NCBI GenBank assembly: GCA_030248195.1
Contig: JASAND010016601.1
Location: forward strand, 34,288-98,287
Source: Trissonchulus latispiculum
Taxonomy: Eukaryota; Nematoda; Enoplea; Enoplida; Ironidae
Direction of reading: 5' to 3'
DNA length: 64,000 nt
Made by a program: the position numbers and the translations under genes. Below the pieces are notes generated by a model, which was not told the origin of the DNA, made no database searches, and saw nothing but the letters and a program-made list of their open reading frames with translations. Shown piece by piece: positions 12,524-24,282 of this stretch (the first letter of the stretch is position 1; each line of letters begins with the position of its first letter).

Positions 12524-13500
12524 TTAAGGGGGTCGACTAAACTTTTGCCCCGACTTTGTCCGACTGGCCTACTTTTTGGCGAAGTTATAGAAAATGGGTG
12601 TGGTCAAAAATACTTGGTCGTTGGTTCTTAGCTGCCTTCCAGCCATGTGCAGCCGCCGCGCTTATGTGCCCGACCCCCCCTTTTTCACAACTACCAACAT
12701 AATTAATTAAAAATCTGTGCTGGCTGCAAGACCCTAGCTTCAAGCTTGCCATTTGAAAATATGATTTGGCACATGTGCCCCTATCCGCAGAAAAATACTA
12801 GACGTCTGTATCTTATCTACTCTTATCTTATCTACTTATCTATCTTACTTACTACGGAATTACTGTTCAAAGTTGAAGTTTCGGCAAAATTTTGAAAATT
12901 CTTGGCTAAGAAAAAATATTTTATTACTGGTGCGAGCTATAAGGCTGTAATTTGGCAAATACAGAGGTCCTATAGGAGTACTCATTTATGCCAAGTGGCA
13001 AGAAATTCTGCCGCCTGAGAAAATTTTTATGTCAACTTATGTAATGTAATGACTTTTATGTCAACTTGTAATCTTTAAAAATTGCCAAAATCGATCCATT
13101 TTTGGCCGATTTTTCGACCATCTCCGATTTTGCTCATTTTCACGTATTTTGTTGTCCGATAGGTATATTTTAACGAGTTTTTGAAATGAAGGTCGGATCT
13201 CTTACGGTTAGCGAGTAATTTCACCTCAAAGCTGATGTCAGTATGTGTTATACGAAACGGAAAAAGTGGTGATTTTTTCCGTGCGCCAGAGAAATCTCGC
13301 CAACGACAAAATGGGACACTTTAACGTCCATCCTATATCATATATACGATCTCGAAGGGTGATTTGTACGAAGCAGAATTTTAATTTAGGACTTCAAAAA
13401 TTTTTAATTAATTTTTTAAGTTTGCGAGCAGCCAAAGTTGACTGTTTTGCAATGTTAAAATTGGGGGTCAGCAAGTTTGATGAAATATTCTGAATGCTGT
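12524..13500. mobile_element. Remnants of TTAA-family foldback
   Basis: TTAAGGGGGTCGAC occurs at 12524, and 13090-13220 matches the arm of the short palindrome at 32985-33557. The stretch around 12985-13030 is inversely repeated at 17290-17330. The pieces look like an old foldback later split by the LTR element. Confidence 0.45.
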
Positions 13501-14183
13501 AAGCCCTAATTAAAAATTCTACTTCCTACAAATCACAGCTTATGACAAGACATTTCAAACGATACCAATTCATCCTGGTTAGTTCTGTCCGATTTCGAGA
13601 TTTCTCTGGCGCAGAAATCTCAATTTTTAACAAAATTTAGGAAATTCTCGTTTTTTGGCAAATAACCTAGAGCTATGACAACGCAGACCTATAAAATGTT
13701 AGACTATGTATTTGCGAACCATTATTGATGACTTTAGGTCAAGTTTGGGCACAAATGGTGCAGGTTAGTACACCCAGGTGGTCACTGGGGTCAAATATGA
13801 GGGTCTGACAACCATATTCTCAAAAATAGCGATTTTTCAAATTTTTCGAAATACGTTAAATTTTATATCAATCGAAAGCTCTCATTGTCGGAAACATTTT
13901 TTCTTCTTGGACCATTGCCCGCAAATGCACCAAATTCAAGTTATCGGCCGTTAAATGATTTTCGTGGTCAAGGCTTTCCAGCGTCGGTGCTACTTCCTAA
14001 AATCACTAAATAAAATCATAAAGAAACGTTTTCCCATTAAAAGCTACCCTAAGTGCTTTGTTTGCATCAGATATTAAACATACAACCGAATATAGCTCCA
14101 TTCTCAAGGAAGTTCAGGTGCCTCTATTTGTTGCGGCACCGCCGTTTTCACCTGTTTTCAAATTGCATGCAACTAATAGCCGG

Positions 14184-16962
14184 TGTGGAAATTTCCTTGT
14201 TTGCAAGTTTGATATTCGGAACGAATATGCAAATTAGAAATTCGGCATTTTCGTAATATGCAAACTAGTTTTGACAGTATTTAAGGGAGGGAATTTTCGT
14301 CATTTTCGGTCACTTTCGATTCAATCCAAATTCAACACTAAATTTGGAGAAGAAGCCAATGCTCAGGAGGATCCAGGTTAGAGGTTGGTATGGGGGGTTG
14401 GGGATATATTATAAATTATGTACACGGTCATGTTTATTTTGTTTCTTATTTGGATAAAATTATGTTCTCTTCACAGTAAAGTTAGTTTTGTTTAATTTCA
14501 CTTCTGGACTTCAAAATCACACACTCAACACGAACCTTAGCAATCTCTCTTAATTCTTTTAACCAAATTTCCATAAAAGTGGCGACCGTGTACATATGAG
14601 TAGATTTTGAAGTTTTGAACTTTTAATGGGGATCGACCAACCTCTAATCTTGGTAGCCTGGCTTGACCAGTTGACCCATGGTCAAGTCAGGCTAAAGGCT
14701 TCTGATCAAATTTTTTTCAAAGATTTTTCATTTTAAAAGAGGGGGTAATTCCTCCTCCCATTTTTCGTTCTAAAATGATCAAAGTTTTTTCACCTTTAAA
14801 ATTGTTTGTACATTGCACTTTACATCTGTATTATTTTCAGTTGATTTCAGAAGAGTTCCAGGATGTGTTCACAGGGGATCTGCTGGTTCAGTCGGTGGAA
14901 TTCAAGCCATGGCTGGATGATCCTGAAGCTTCTATCGACCGAAGACGTCTTTGGAAATCTGGCCTTGGCTGGGGAGACCACCGTCTAATCCAGGAGATCC
15001 CCATTGAACCAGGTTGTAAACGTTTACTCTATTGGTTTTTCCTCTGCATTAGATTTTAAATGAAATTTATTATTTGAAAGTTGAACATTCACATACCTTT
15101 CCTTTGATAGGAAACTGTCAGTGCTTCTCCCCCTGGGATTAGGATTCCTGGGGCAGGAAGACCTAGCCGTTTCCCTCCTAAAATTCGAAAGTAGAATCTG
15201 TTTAGTATTATGTGGTTTCTTTTTGTTTTTAACTATTTGATACTTTTATGTTTGTTTTGTGTATTCTAGTTCCCGCCCATCCCCCCAAGGAGCTGGTGTG
15301 CCGTCCCCGATTTGGCTGACTGCGAAGATGGCCATGGTGCTCTCATCGAATGTTCGGGTTTGCATCTGGCTGATCTGATTGTCGGACGCTCTTGGCTGGA
15401 CGGTTTTGGTTTGACCGGTTTGGTTTTTTTGGCGCAGACCTGTCTAACGGAGGTTATGGATCTGGTCTGTTGGCGGAGGTTGAGGCTCCTACCTGCCTGG
15501 TAGCGGTCTCACCTTTGTTCAGGCTGGCAGAGGCTCAGGTTTTGGTCCGGTTAGCGGTTTGGCGGAGGTTATCCTCTGGATGTCGGAGTTCTGGGTGTGG
15601 TTTTGGAGCGGACTTCTGCTTGGCTAGTGGAGGCTCTGCCCTCCTTGTGGCTGGAAGAAGTTCAGCGCTGGTCTGGTTAGCGTCAGTTCCGGATGTGTTG
15701 GAACGACTGGCGGCGGATATGGATGTGGTATGTGCGGCGGGGGTTTCGGTTCAGATTTGACTGTCTTGCGGAAGGCTATGGTCAGCCCGGGTGGCTGTAG
15801 CCCAACGGCGAGCGGTCAACGGGACGGAATCTTGGTTGTTGTGGGTCTAGTGGCCAATGTTGCCACTCCTGGTTGTCCACGTCGGACTGACCTCATCCTT
15901 CGGCTCACGTTGGCGCTGGAACCTCGGATGGTGATCATTTTGTATATTGCTGAAGACCTGACTTTTTTGAAAGACATATTCTTGGGGCATCATTTGACTG
16001 TTTTTTCGGTCCTGTGGCACACCAGTTCCTCCCTGTCCATCTCCCCATTAAACTTGTTCACTGTATGCCAGTATAATTTTTGTTTTGTTATATACTGCTT
16101 GTTACTACGATACTGTCTACTTTATTGTGTTGATGTTTTTCCAACTTCCACCATTGGTTTCGTTGTCATTTTCAATACTAGTTCAAGGTTCGGGAAAGTG
16201 TTTGTTATCGGAGGTTCCGGAATATTTTGTTCCGAAGTTCAGAATATTTTATTTAAAGCTTTAGCTTCTCTTTTGTAAGAGTGCTCCCTCGTTGCGGTCA
16301 TTATTTTCTGTTCTGTATATATTTTGTGTCTTGTGTGTATTTTTGCTTTACCCAGGCAGGTGACCGGTAGTGGGCCCGTGTGTGTTGTTGTGGCGCCTAG
16401 CCTGTGTCAGTCTCTAGGGAGGTTCTCTAGTGTAGTTTTATGGTTTTGTCAAAATTTCTCACACGCGTTTTAACGTACTAGTACGTAGGCTACGTTGGCT
16501 AATCCAAATTTTATTCTACTAATTCTGTAGACCGCGGCGGGGGCGCGCGCTTTCAAAAGAGGGGGTATTTTGTGGAAATTTCCTTGTTTGCAAGTTTGAT
16601 ATTCGGAACGAATATGCAAATTAGAAATTCGGCATTTTCGTAATATGCAAATTAGTTTTGACAGTATTTAAGGGAGGGAATTTTCGTCATTTTCGGTCAC
16701 TTTCGATTCAATCCAAATTCAACACCAAATTTGGAGAAGAAGCCAATGCTCAGGAGGATCCAGGTTAGAGGTTGGTATGGGGGGTTGGGGATATATTATA
16801 AATTATGTACACGGTCATGTTTATTTTGTTTCTTATTTGGATAAAATTATGTTCTCTTCACAGTAAAGTTAGTTTTGTTTAATTTCACTTCTGGACTTCA
16901 AAATCACACACTCAACACGAACCTTAGCAATCTCTCTTAATTCTTTTAACCAAATTTCCATA
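14184..16962 (+). mobile_element. Young non-autonomous LTR retroelement (2.8 kb)
   Basis: Two 392-bp direct repeats, 14184-14575 and 16571-16962, differ at only about two positions by eye. They begin TGTGGAAATTTCC and end AAATTTCCATA. CCGG flanks both sides (14180-14183, 16963-16966), a 4-bp target duplication. Four bases after the 5' LTR is a TGGCGACCGTG word typical of a primer-binding site, and AAAAGAGGGGGTATT just before the 3' LTR is a good polypurine tract. The 2-kb interior has no gag-pol: only short open stretches near 14841-15017 and a frame-broken Gly-rich segment at about 15400-15900. It must depend on enzymes from another element. Confidence 0.88.
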
Positions 16963-17090
16963 CCGGTTACTCGTTAAGTACTGAACGAAACTACTCGAAA
17001 TTGAAACTCGATATGCAGGACATATGTGACAAAATTTTGTGTGAAAATGAGCAAAATCCGTGACTATAAAATTTTTCATGGTGGCCCCCC

Positions 17091-17790
17091 TTAAGTCTGG
17101 CGTATATATCCCTTACAAGTCACAAACCGTCACTGATCGAGCTGAAATTTGATGTGGGTGTATTTTCAACCATGCTGAGTTCAACTATCTCAAAAAACTT
17201 AATTTCGAAAAATTGGAGTTTTTCGATTTCTGGAGTACCATTGCCTAAAAAAGGCTATTTTAAAAATTTTTAAAGATTAAACTGGACATAAAAATTTTTC
17301 AGGCGGCAGAATTTCTTCCCATTTGGCACAAATGCAATGTAATGCAAAATATTGGAGTTTGAAATCAAGCTGTGCCAGAATTATTCAGGTTCAAAGCCAC
17401 CAAACTTGATAATTTCATTGATGAGCCGTTCAAGGCCACATAGAGCCTGAACGCGAGCGAACACAGGGTTGAGCAATACGCCAAATTAAATCACTTACAA
17501 GGAGAATATTTCACTGCAAAAGTGGCACGAGGTTAGCCAGCCAATCGCTCACAATGCATATTTTAATTGTGAACAGACCTCACTTTGGTGCACTTTGCTG
17601 TGCAGTAAAGCTTTAACTTGCAATAACTTGCACAGACAGCGTTTTTAGTCCCATAGCTAGTTCTATAAGAAAAGTTGTTCCTCTTCCCAGTAGCTACCGA
17701 TTGATACCAAATTTGACTATATTTGAAAAAATTCAAAAATTGACTCACCCATAGAAAATCGAACGAACCGTTTCATCAAACAATTTCAAC
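17091..17790 (-). mobile_element. TTAA-family remnant
   Basis: It begins at a CCCCCCTTAA end (17085-17094). From about 17500 to 17770 it follows the interior shared by the copies at 5770-6030 and 38715-38960 (for example GAAAAGTTGTTC and ACCAAATTTGACTATATTT). Confidence 0.5.
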
Positions 17791-17867
17791 AGTTAAGAAT
17801 GTCTCTCCGCCCAAGTAATTTGGGCAGATTTTGAGGAAACAACTTATCCAAATTTGGTGGCTTTCGA

Positions 17868-17996
17868 CCAGACATGTGCAGGAGGGGAAGTTCTGGGGGG
17901 GGTGAAGGGCGGCCGAAGGCCGCCGAAAAACCGGATTTTTCCGGTTTTTTACTGGAAAAATCCGGATTCTGGGGGGGGGGGGTGAAATGTTGAAAG
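17868..17996. mobile_element. Short CCGGATTTTTCCGG element, copy 1
   Basis: CATGTGCAGGAGGGGAAG, then a G tract, palindromic CCGGATTTTTCCGG and a second G tract. The same order occurs at 20505-20672 (inverted) and at 63040-63178. Confidence 0.6.
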
Positions 17997-18154
17997 AATG
18001 TCAAAATTGCGAAAACTGCGTTTTTGACCAATTGCGAAAAACTGCGTTTTTGACCAAAAATTACAGTTTTTGTGTCCAATTTTTTAATCATTACAAGGAG
18101 CCTGCACACACCCACACTAAATCAGATCGATTAGTGAAAGTTTGCGATTTCTAA

Positions 18155-19280
18155 GGGCCTATTTCTATAAAGATTAGAATGGTCGGATTAAACAGATTAA
18201 AAAGGAGCCGGATTAAAATGTTAAGGGCTGTTTCTTTAATGCAGGATTAAATGGATTAAACGGATTAAAATAAACTTGTTTAATCCGACTATTTTTAGTC
18301 CTCGGATTAAACCAGTTAAGTTTAATCCGTTTAATCCGCCATTAAAAAAACAGCTATTATAGATTTTAATCCGCCAACTGTTAATCTGTTTAATCCGCGT
18401 AGTTGCACGTGGATTAAAAACTAGTTAAAAATGCATGAGACGGATTAAACAGTTTAAAATTAATCTTTAAAGGAACAGCTATTAAGTTGGTCGGATTAAA
18501 ATTAACTCGTTGATTTTTTAATCCGAAGTATGAATAAAGGAACAGGATTAAATTAAGATTTTAATCTTAGGTGCATTAAAGAAACAGGATTAATTTTAAT
18601 CCGTCTAAGGCCCTATTTCTTTAAAGATTAAACGGATTAGATTAAAATTAATCCGCATTAATGAAATAGCACCTCGGATTAAACGGATTAAATTTTAATC
18701 CAGCGAGTTAAACGAGTTAAACGGATTAAATTTAATCCTATTTCTTTAATGCACCTAGGATTAAAATTTTAATCTAATCCTGTTTCTTTATTCACACTTC
18801 GGATTAAAAACTCAACGAGTTAATTTTAATCCGACCTGCTCAATCGCTGTTTCTTTAAAGATTAATTTTAATCCGTTTAATCCTCCGCCTGCATTTTCAA
18901 CTAACTTTTAATCCTTGTGCAGCTACGCGGATTAAACGGATTAAAAGTTGGCGGATTAAAATTTTTAATCGCTGTTTCTTTAATGGCGGATTAAATGGAT
19001 TAAAATAAACTCGTTTAATCCGCTGATTAAAATGGTCAGATTAAACGAGTTAATTTTAATCCTTTTAATCCGTTTAATCCTGCATTAAAGAAATAGAGAA
19101 TAAAATTTTAATCCGGCTGATTTTTAATCCGTTTAATCCGACCATTTTAATCTTTAAAGAAATAGGCCCTAACTCGTTTAACTAGCTGGATTACTTTTTA
19201 ATCCGTTTAATCCGAGGTGCTGTTTCTCTAATGCGGATTAGTTTTAATCTAATCCGTTTAATCTTTAAAGAAATAGGGCC
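18155..19280. mobile_element. GGATTAAAC-word foldback, PIF/Harbinger-like
   Basis: The ends GGGCCTATTTC and GAAATAGGGCC lie between TAA on both sides (18152-18154 and 19281-19283). Nearly the whole element is made of GGATTAAACGGATTAAA words in both orientations, so its strands can pair in many registers. The 3-bp TAA duplication and GGGCC-type ends are those of PIF/Harbinger elements. There is no coding capacity. It sits inside the large element copy 1. Confidence 0.8.
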
Positions 19281-20455
19281 TAAGATTGCGGGAAGCTTCC
19301 ACACGGAATCTTACCCAGTTGGAGGAGTAAAAATGGCCATTAAAGAAAAATGATTATATTTAAGAGGTTTGAAGATCTTGTAATACATCTGCTATAACTG
19401 CAAAAAATAAATTATTTTTCTTGTGTCCTGTCTATTTTCATTATAACTGGGCAAAAAATGAATCACAAACAATATTGTGGAAGATTTGGGAAGCTATTGA
19501 AATGATTAAAGGCTTAGAAACCGGGGTAAGCTAAACTTTGGCTGGCGGAATGGAGCAACTTTGTTTGGGGGTCTCCAAATCTCGATAATCTTTTCTACAC
19601 AACCTGTATTCCCAACCAGATTTACATGGAAACGTCAAATATATAGTTACAAATTCAAAACTGAAAACAGTATGTAAGAATTTAAAAATTTATCAATGTT
19701 TCACTTATTAAACCCCAAGTCTTAACATTCCTACTTTGGTTGGAGTGGAGTATATTTTCGTGAAGAAATCAAAGGATAGACTAATAGAAAAATAGATATA
19801 ATTAATACCACTAATAGAAAATAATATAATAATCGTTAAAATGAAACCAACAACTGAATCAAAGAATTAACTGAACGGGCTACTTGTAACTTGCACTTCT
19901 ACTTGCACTTGCACTTGCACTTGCGTTGCAAGTTCCGCAAGTTGACTTGCAAACTGACCAAAAAATGTCAAGTTGGCTGAAAATTTTTATGAAACACTGG
20001 CAACTTGAACTTGCAGTTCAAGTGCAAGTGCAAGCGCAAGTGCAAGTGCAAGTTGCAAGTTTTTTATGAAATTGGCCCCTGGTGTCTTAAAATACTTTCT
20101 CCTCAAATATTTCCCTCTATATGATAGCATTTAGTAATATATGTAGCTTAACTGTTCAAATTTATTATTTTCTTTCCTTTGGCTGGAAATGAAGACACTT
20201 CTCGAGAAGACGATGAATCTTGACTGCAACATGCTAATTATGCTAATTATGACAATTAGTAGTAGCAATAATATATAGGTATATGTATATATATCAAATT
20301 ACTCGTTTTTGCGAAAGGAATCCGTTACTTTGCATTTGCAGCTGACACAGATCTGTCACTTCTATGAAAAATAAGCCATGAGGAATGTTTGAGGGGGACA
20401 CCGACATCTGCATAATTATAAATGTTCACTTATTTTTTAGCGTGTCAAGTGCCTT

Positions 20456-20740
20456 AATACCACCAAGAGTACATAATATAAAAGAGTGTGACAGCCATAC
20501 GTTGCTTCGGTGGGGTGGGGGGTTTAACCCTCCTCAGACCTGGACCTCCCCCCCAGAGGGGTCCCTCACCCCACCCCAGAATCCGGATGTTTGGGCAATA
20601 AAACCGGAAAAATCCGGTTTTCCGTCGGCCGCCGGCTAACCCCCCCAGAATTTCCCCTCCTGCACAAGCTGACAGGTTCTCTGTTATCAGTTCCAGGTTC
20701 ATGCTCTGCACGCTAACGTTTTACCACCCCCTCAAACTTC
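20456..20740. mobile_element. CAAGAGT-family left half with a nested CCGGATTTTTCCGG element
   Basis: It starts ACCAAGAGTACATAATATAA and continues GAGTGTGACAG. It is interrupted at about 20505-20672 by a short G-tract element, and then resumes with CTGTTATCAG and GCACGCTAACG as in the complete copy at 9399-9772. The right half is missing. Confidence 0.6.
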
Positions 20741-22393
20741 AAAAGAATTCGAACGCTATCTTTTTGTTTTAAAGCTCGAAGCAGACACAAATTACGCAGG
20801 ACCAGGTTCCTGAATGTTTGCATGCAACTTCATATTCATGGAGAGAGCATTCAAAATCGTGATTCTTCCAGTATACGTAAAAATTTCGAAATAATTTCTA
20901 ATAATCCGAGATTCTGGAAGCGTCTATAACTTTCGATTTGAAAATAATAAAGGAAATGAGTCTATCGCCAACCAGAACGTTAAACGGTAGACTTACTGTA
21001 GCAGTATTCATGAAGTGGATTTTGTAAGCAATAGGAATTACTCAGCTAGTTCATTAATTAGATGCCTAACTCTCTGTTTCTCAATCTCGATGTCCATGGA
21101 GGGGGATAGATGCATGGAAAAGACGTCACCAAAGTGGGTCGAGCAGAGCAACAAACAAAGGACTTTATTTCAAGCAAGGAATCAGAATCCCTAATTAATG
21201 ACTGATTGTTAGCACTCATCACAGATTAGATCCTCATTCTCAATACAGATTTTGCTCGTGGCTTAGCAGCATAAGTCAGCTGGGGCCAATTTTATAAAAA
21301 ACTTACAACTTGCACTTGTACTTGCACTTGCACTTGCACTTGAACTGCAAGTTCAAGTTGCCAGTGTTTCATAAAATTTTTCAGGCAACTTGGCATTTTT
21401 TGGTCAGTTTACAAGTCAACTTGCGGAACTTGCAACGCAAGTGCAAGTACAAGTGCAAGTTGCAAGTAGCAAGTTGCCCGTTCTGTTCATTTTTGATTCA
21501 AGTGCTACATAGTTTCATTTCGTGACACGTCTTTAAATGATTATTGTACTATTTTCAATTACTGGTACTCATTATAGCTATTTTTCTATTATTCTATTCT
21601 TTGAATTCTTCACGTCGTCCAACAAAACCAAAGTATTAACACTTTGGATTTAATAAGTAAAGCATTGTTCCAAAATTAAAAACACTTTTTGTAATTTCTG
21701 GAGCTCAATAAATTGTTTAAGGCTTGAGGTTTTGAATTTTTAACTATGTTTGATGTTTCAATGTTGATTTAGCTGGGAACACTGGTTGTGGGCAAAAGAT
21801 TATCGATATTTGGAAATTGAGAAGGATCCCTCCCCCTTCCCAAACAAAGTTCCCACCTTCCTCCATCCAAATTCAAGTTTATCCCGGTTTATAAATCTTT
21901 AATCACCCCAATAGTCCCCCCTAAATCTTCCACAATCTTCTTTGCGATTCATTTGATTTGCCATAGCATTTTTGGCCATTTATAATGTAAATAGATAAGA
22001 AATATATATAATATATTTTGTGCGATTATAGCAAAGTATTGCAAGAACTTTGAACATTTTAAATGTAACCATTTTTTCTTTAATGGCCATTTTATTGCTC
22101 CAATTGGGTAAGGGCAGAGGCGGAGACCACCAAACTTTTTTTGCGGTCGTTTGCAAAAAATGACTGAGCGGGCCCTCAAACATTTTCACACTTACACTTA
22201 TATATCGCTGCGGGGTTAAATTTTTAAGGAGATAAAAATTGGAAAAGTGTACAATTTTTGAAAATAATTAATGAATAATTCTTTTGAATGATATTTTTGT
22301 ATCATTGACAATGCTTTCAGGTGAATGCATTTTATATCAAAAATTTGAGAATTTAGTCTGTCAAAATCAGCCTAAGCTTTTGTGGGTAGAGAG

Positions 22394-24171
22394 CAGAGTT
22401 GTATGCGGGCCGATTTTTCCGTCCCGCGCCCGGCCCGCAGCCCGCACCTTATGACCGCGGCCCGCAACACTCCGGCCCGCGGCCCGCACACGCGAAATCC
22501 GGCCCGCAGGTACCCGCACGTAAAAATTGCTTCCTATGTAGTACCTGAGCAACCAAAACTGATGTATTTTCAAAGATACTTCCGGATCCGGCAAATTTTT
22601 CTGTTCGTTTGATTTGAACTTTATTGTCTACCAATTTACTTTTCTTAAAGTGGTAACAAAAGCTTAGCTTCCCTTAACTAAAAGGGTATATACGCCATAA
22701 AAAATTTTTTGGGCTGGGATTTTGCTCATTTTTTCAAAAGTTTGTCGCATCCTTGAGAGCGAGTTTCTTTCAGCACCTTAACAAGCTTAACTAACCAGCT
22801 ATTAATTGTACGAAAAATGAAAATTGGTTTTGAAAGCGGCGGCGCCGCAGCTGCATCAAACACACACAGTTTTCCCCATAACGCCGTATGCTGTGGAACT
22901 TCACTCGGCTGTTTAAGGTACTGGTTTAGTGGTTTCCTTTCGGGTATTTTTGACTCATACGTTTTTAATCCTCTACTTAAATAGCTGAAACTTTCCAACT
23001 ATGCTATTTTGGTGCTCTTTACCATTCTCGGACCAGTCCCGCATTTTTAGGTGAATAGATGGTAACTTTAGGTTTTTGCCACTATTCTCTCAGTAAGTAG
23101 TTGATACATCGGATTGGTTGTTATGGCTGAAAAGAGGACACCGAAATGAACATTTTTGCCTTTACAACCTACGAGCTATCTACAGTGGTTAAGTCAGTAT
23201 AATCAAAAAACGATTTTTAGGGTCAAAAAATTGTCATTTTCGAAGAAATCAGCTTTTTCAAAAATACTACCAAATTTTAACGGACAAGTTTGATCCATGT
23301 ATATCCAATCGATACACAGTCTAGTTTACATTTATCAATGATTATCAGCAGGAGTTGATTGCTTTATACTGGAGATTTGGCCGAAAAACAATTTTGGAAA
23401 AACTGAGATTGTTTTGTTTTAAACATCGATGCCTCAAAAACTACTCTACGAATTCCGGAGACTTTTGACAGATAGGAAATTCGACAGAGGGATGTTTTTC
23501 TTGGTTTTGGCTAGAACATAATGAGTAGCAAGAAAACTCAATGCGCAGTTGGCGGATTTTCTCGACAATGAAGACCTGCAGGCAGAGCCAAATCCAAAAA
23601 AACGTCCCTCAGCCCATATGTCCTTCATATCATGGCACAAACAGTGCTTTTATCCGATTCTACAGTTTTGAAAAATCGATGTTCAAAAATATTTGGTCAA
23701 TAATTCAGCTGCCAGATGTCAGTATGTCTGAAACTTTTTTGTTAATTTTGCTAGTTCCGTAAGCTCACCGAATATTTTTCTCAAGAGATACTTTGGTATA
23801 ATAGATTACAAGTTAGACTTGTACGTATATATTCAATACAAATAAAACCTGTAGTTTTCACGGGTTTATATGTTTTACTCATCAACAGCTACAGGTTATT
23901 ACTCGGTACGCTGATAATGCTAACTGAGTATATAGTGCATGCTGAAGGTATCGAATGGCTTAACGAAGTCAAGTAATGTTTAAAATTCTGAAATATTGCC
24001 TCCTTTTGTATATGATTTGGTATGTATGAAATTTCTAGAAAGCAAACTTAGCACAGGAAAGCCAAAATCGGCCCGCGCGGCCCGCGCGGGTAGTAAAATT
24101 CGGCCCGCCCCGCCCCGCCCCGCGGGTACCCGCGGGTACCCGCGGGTACCCGCGGCCCGCATACAACTCTG
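22394..24171. mobile_element. CCCGCGG-word hAT-like element with perfect 8-bp duplication
   Basis: The ends CAGAGTTGTATGCGGGCC and GGCCCGCATACAACTCTG are perfect inverse copies. GTAGAGAG flanks both sides (22386-22393 and 24172-24179). Subterminal regions are CCCGC and GGGTACCCGC words. The interior (about 22900-23780) is homologous to the interior of the fragment at 28869-29860. CAG...CTG ends and an 8-bp duplication define hAT-type insertion. No transposase frame. Confidence 0.88.
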
Positions 24172-24282
24172 GTAGAGAGTAGGGAACATATACATCAGCA
24201 GTCTGAATCTGAAGTTTCTTCCCCTACTCCGCAAGAGGTCCACATCGGAATAATTGTGAAATTTCATGGGACTTAACAGCAC

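Larger units (their letters stand above)
11971..20079 (+). mobile_element. Large CAAGTTGC-word element, copy 1 (disrupted)
   Basis: It begins GGGGCCAATTTCATAAAAC and ends with the inverse TTTTTTATGAAATTGGCCCC. Both ends are followed inwards by dense CAAGTTGCAAGTG words, but the two ends differ in detail (end A at 11971-12235, end B at 19880-20079). End B and about 600 bp internal to it (19297-19880) match copy 2 at 21282-22110 in inverse. The interior is broken by an LTR element (14184-16962), TTAA-family pieces and a GGATTAAAC element (18155-19280). No transposase frame was found. Treating 11971-20079 as one element is an inference from the A and B end pairing. Confidence 0.55.

Noticed and set aside
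15312..16278. Overlapping open frames inside the LTR element as a complete protein gene
   Set aside because: The Gly-rich reading shifts frame several times and shows no enzyme or gag domain. It is kept only as a note under the LTR element.
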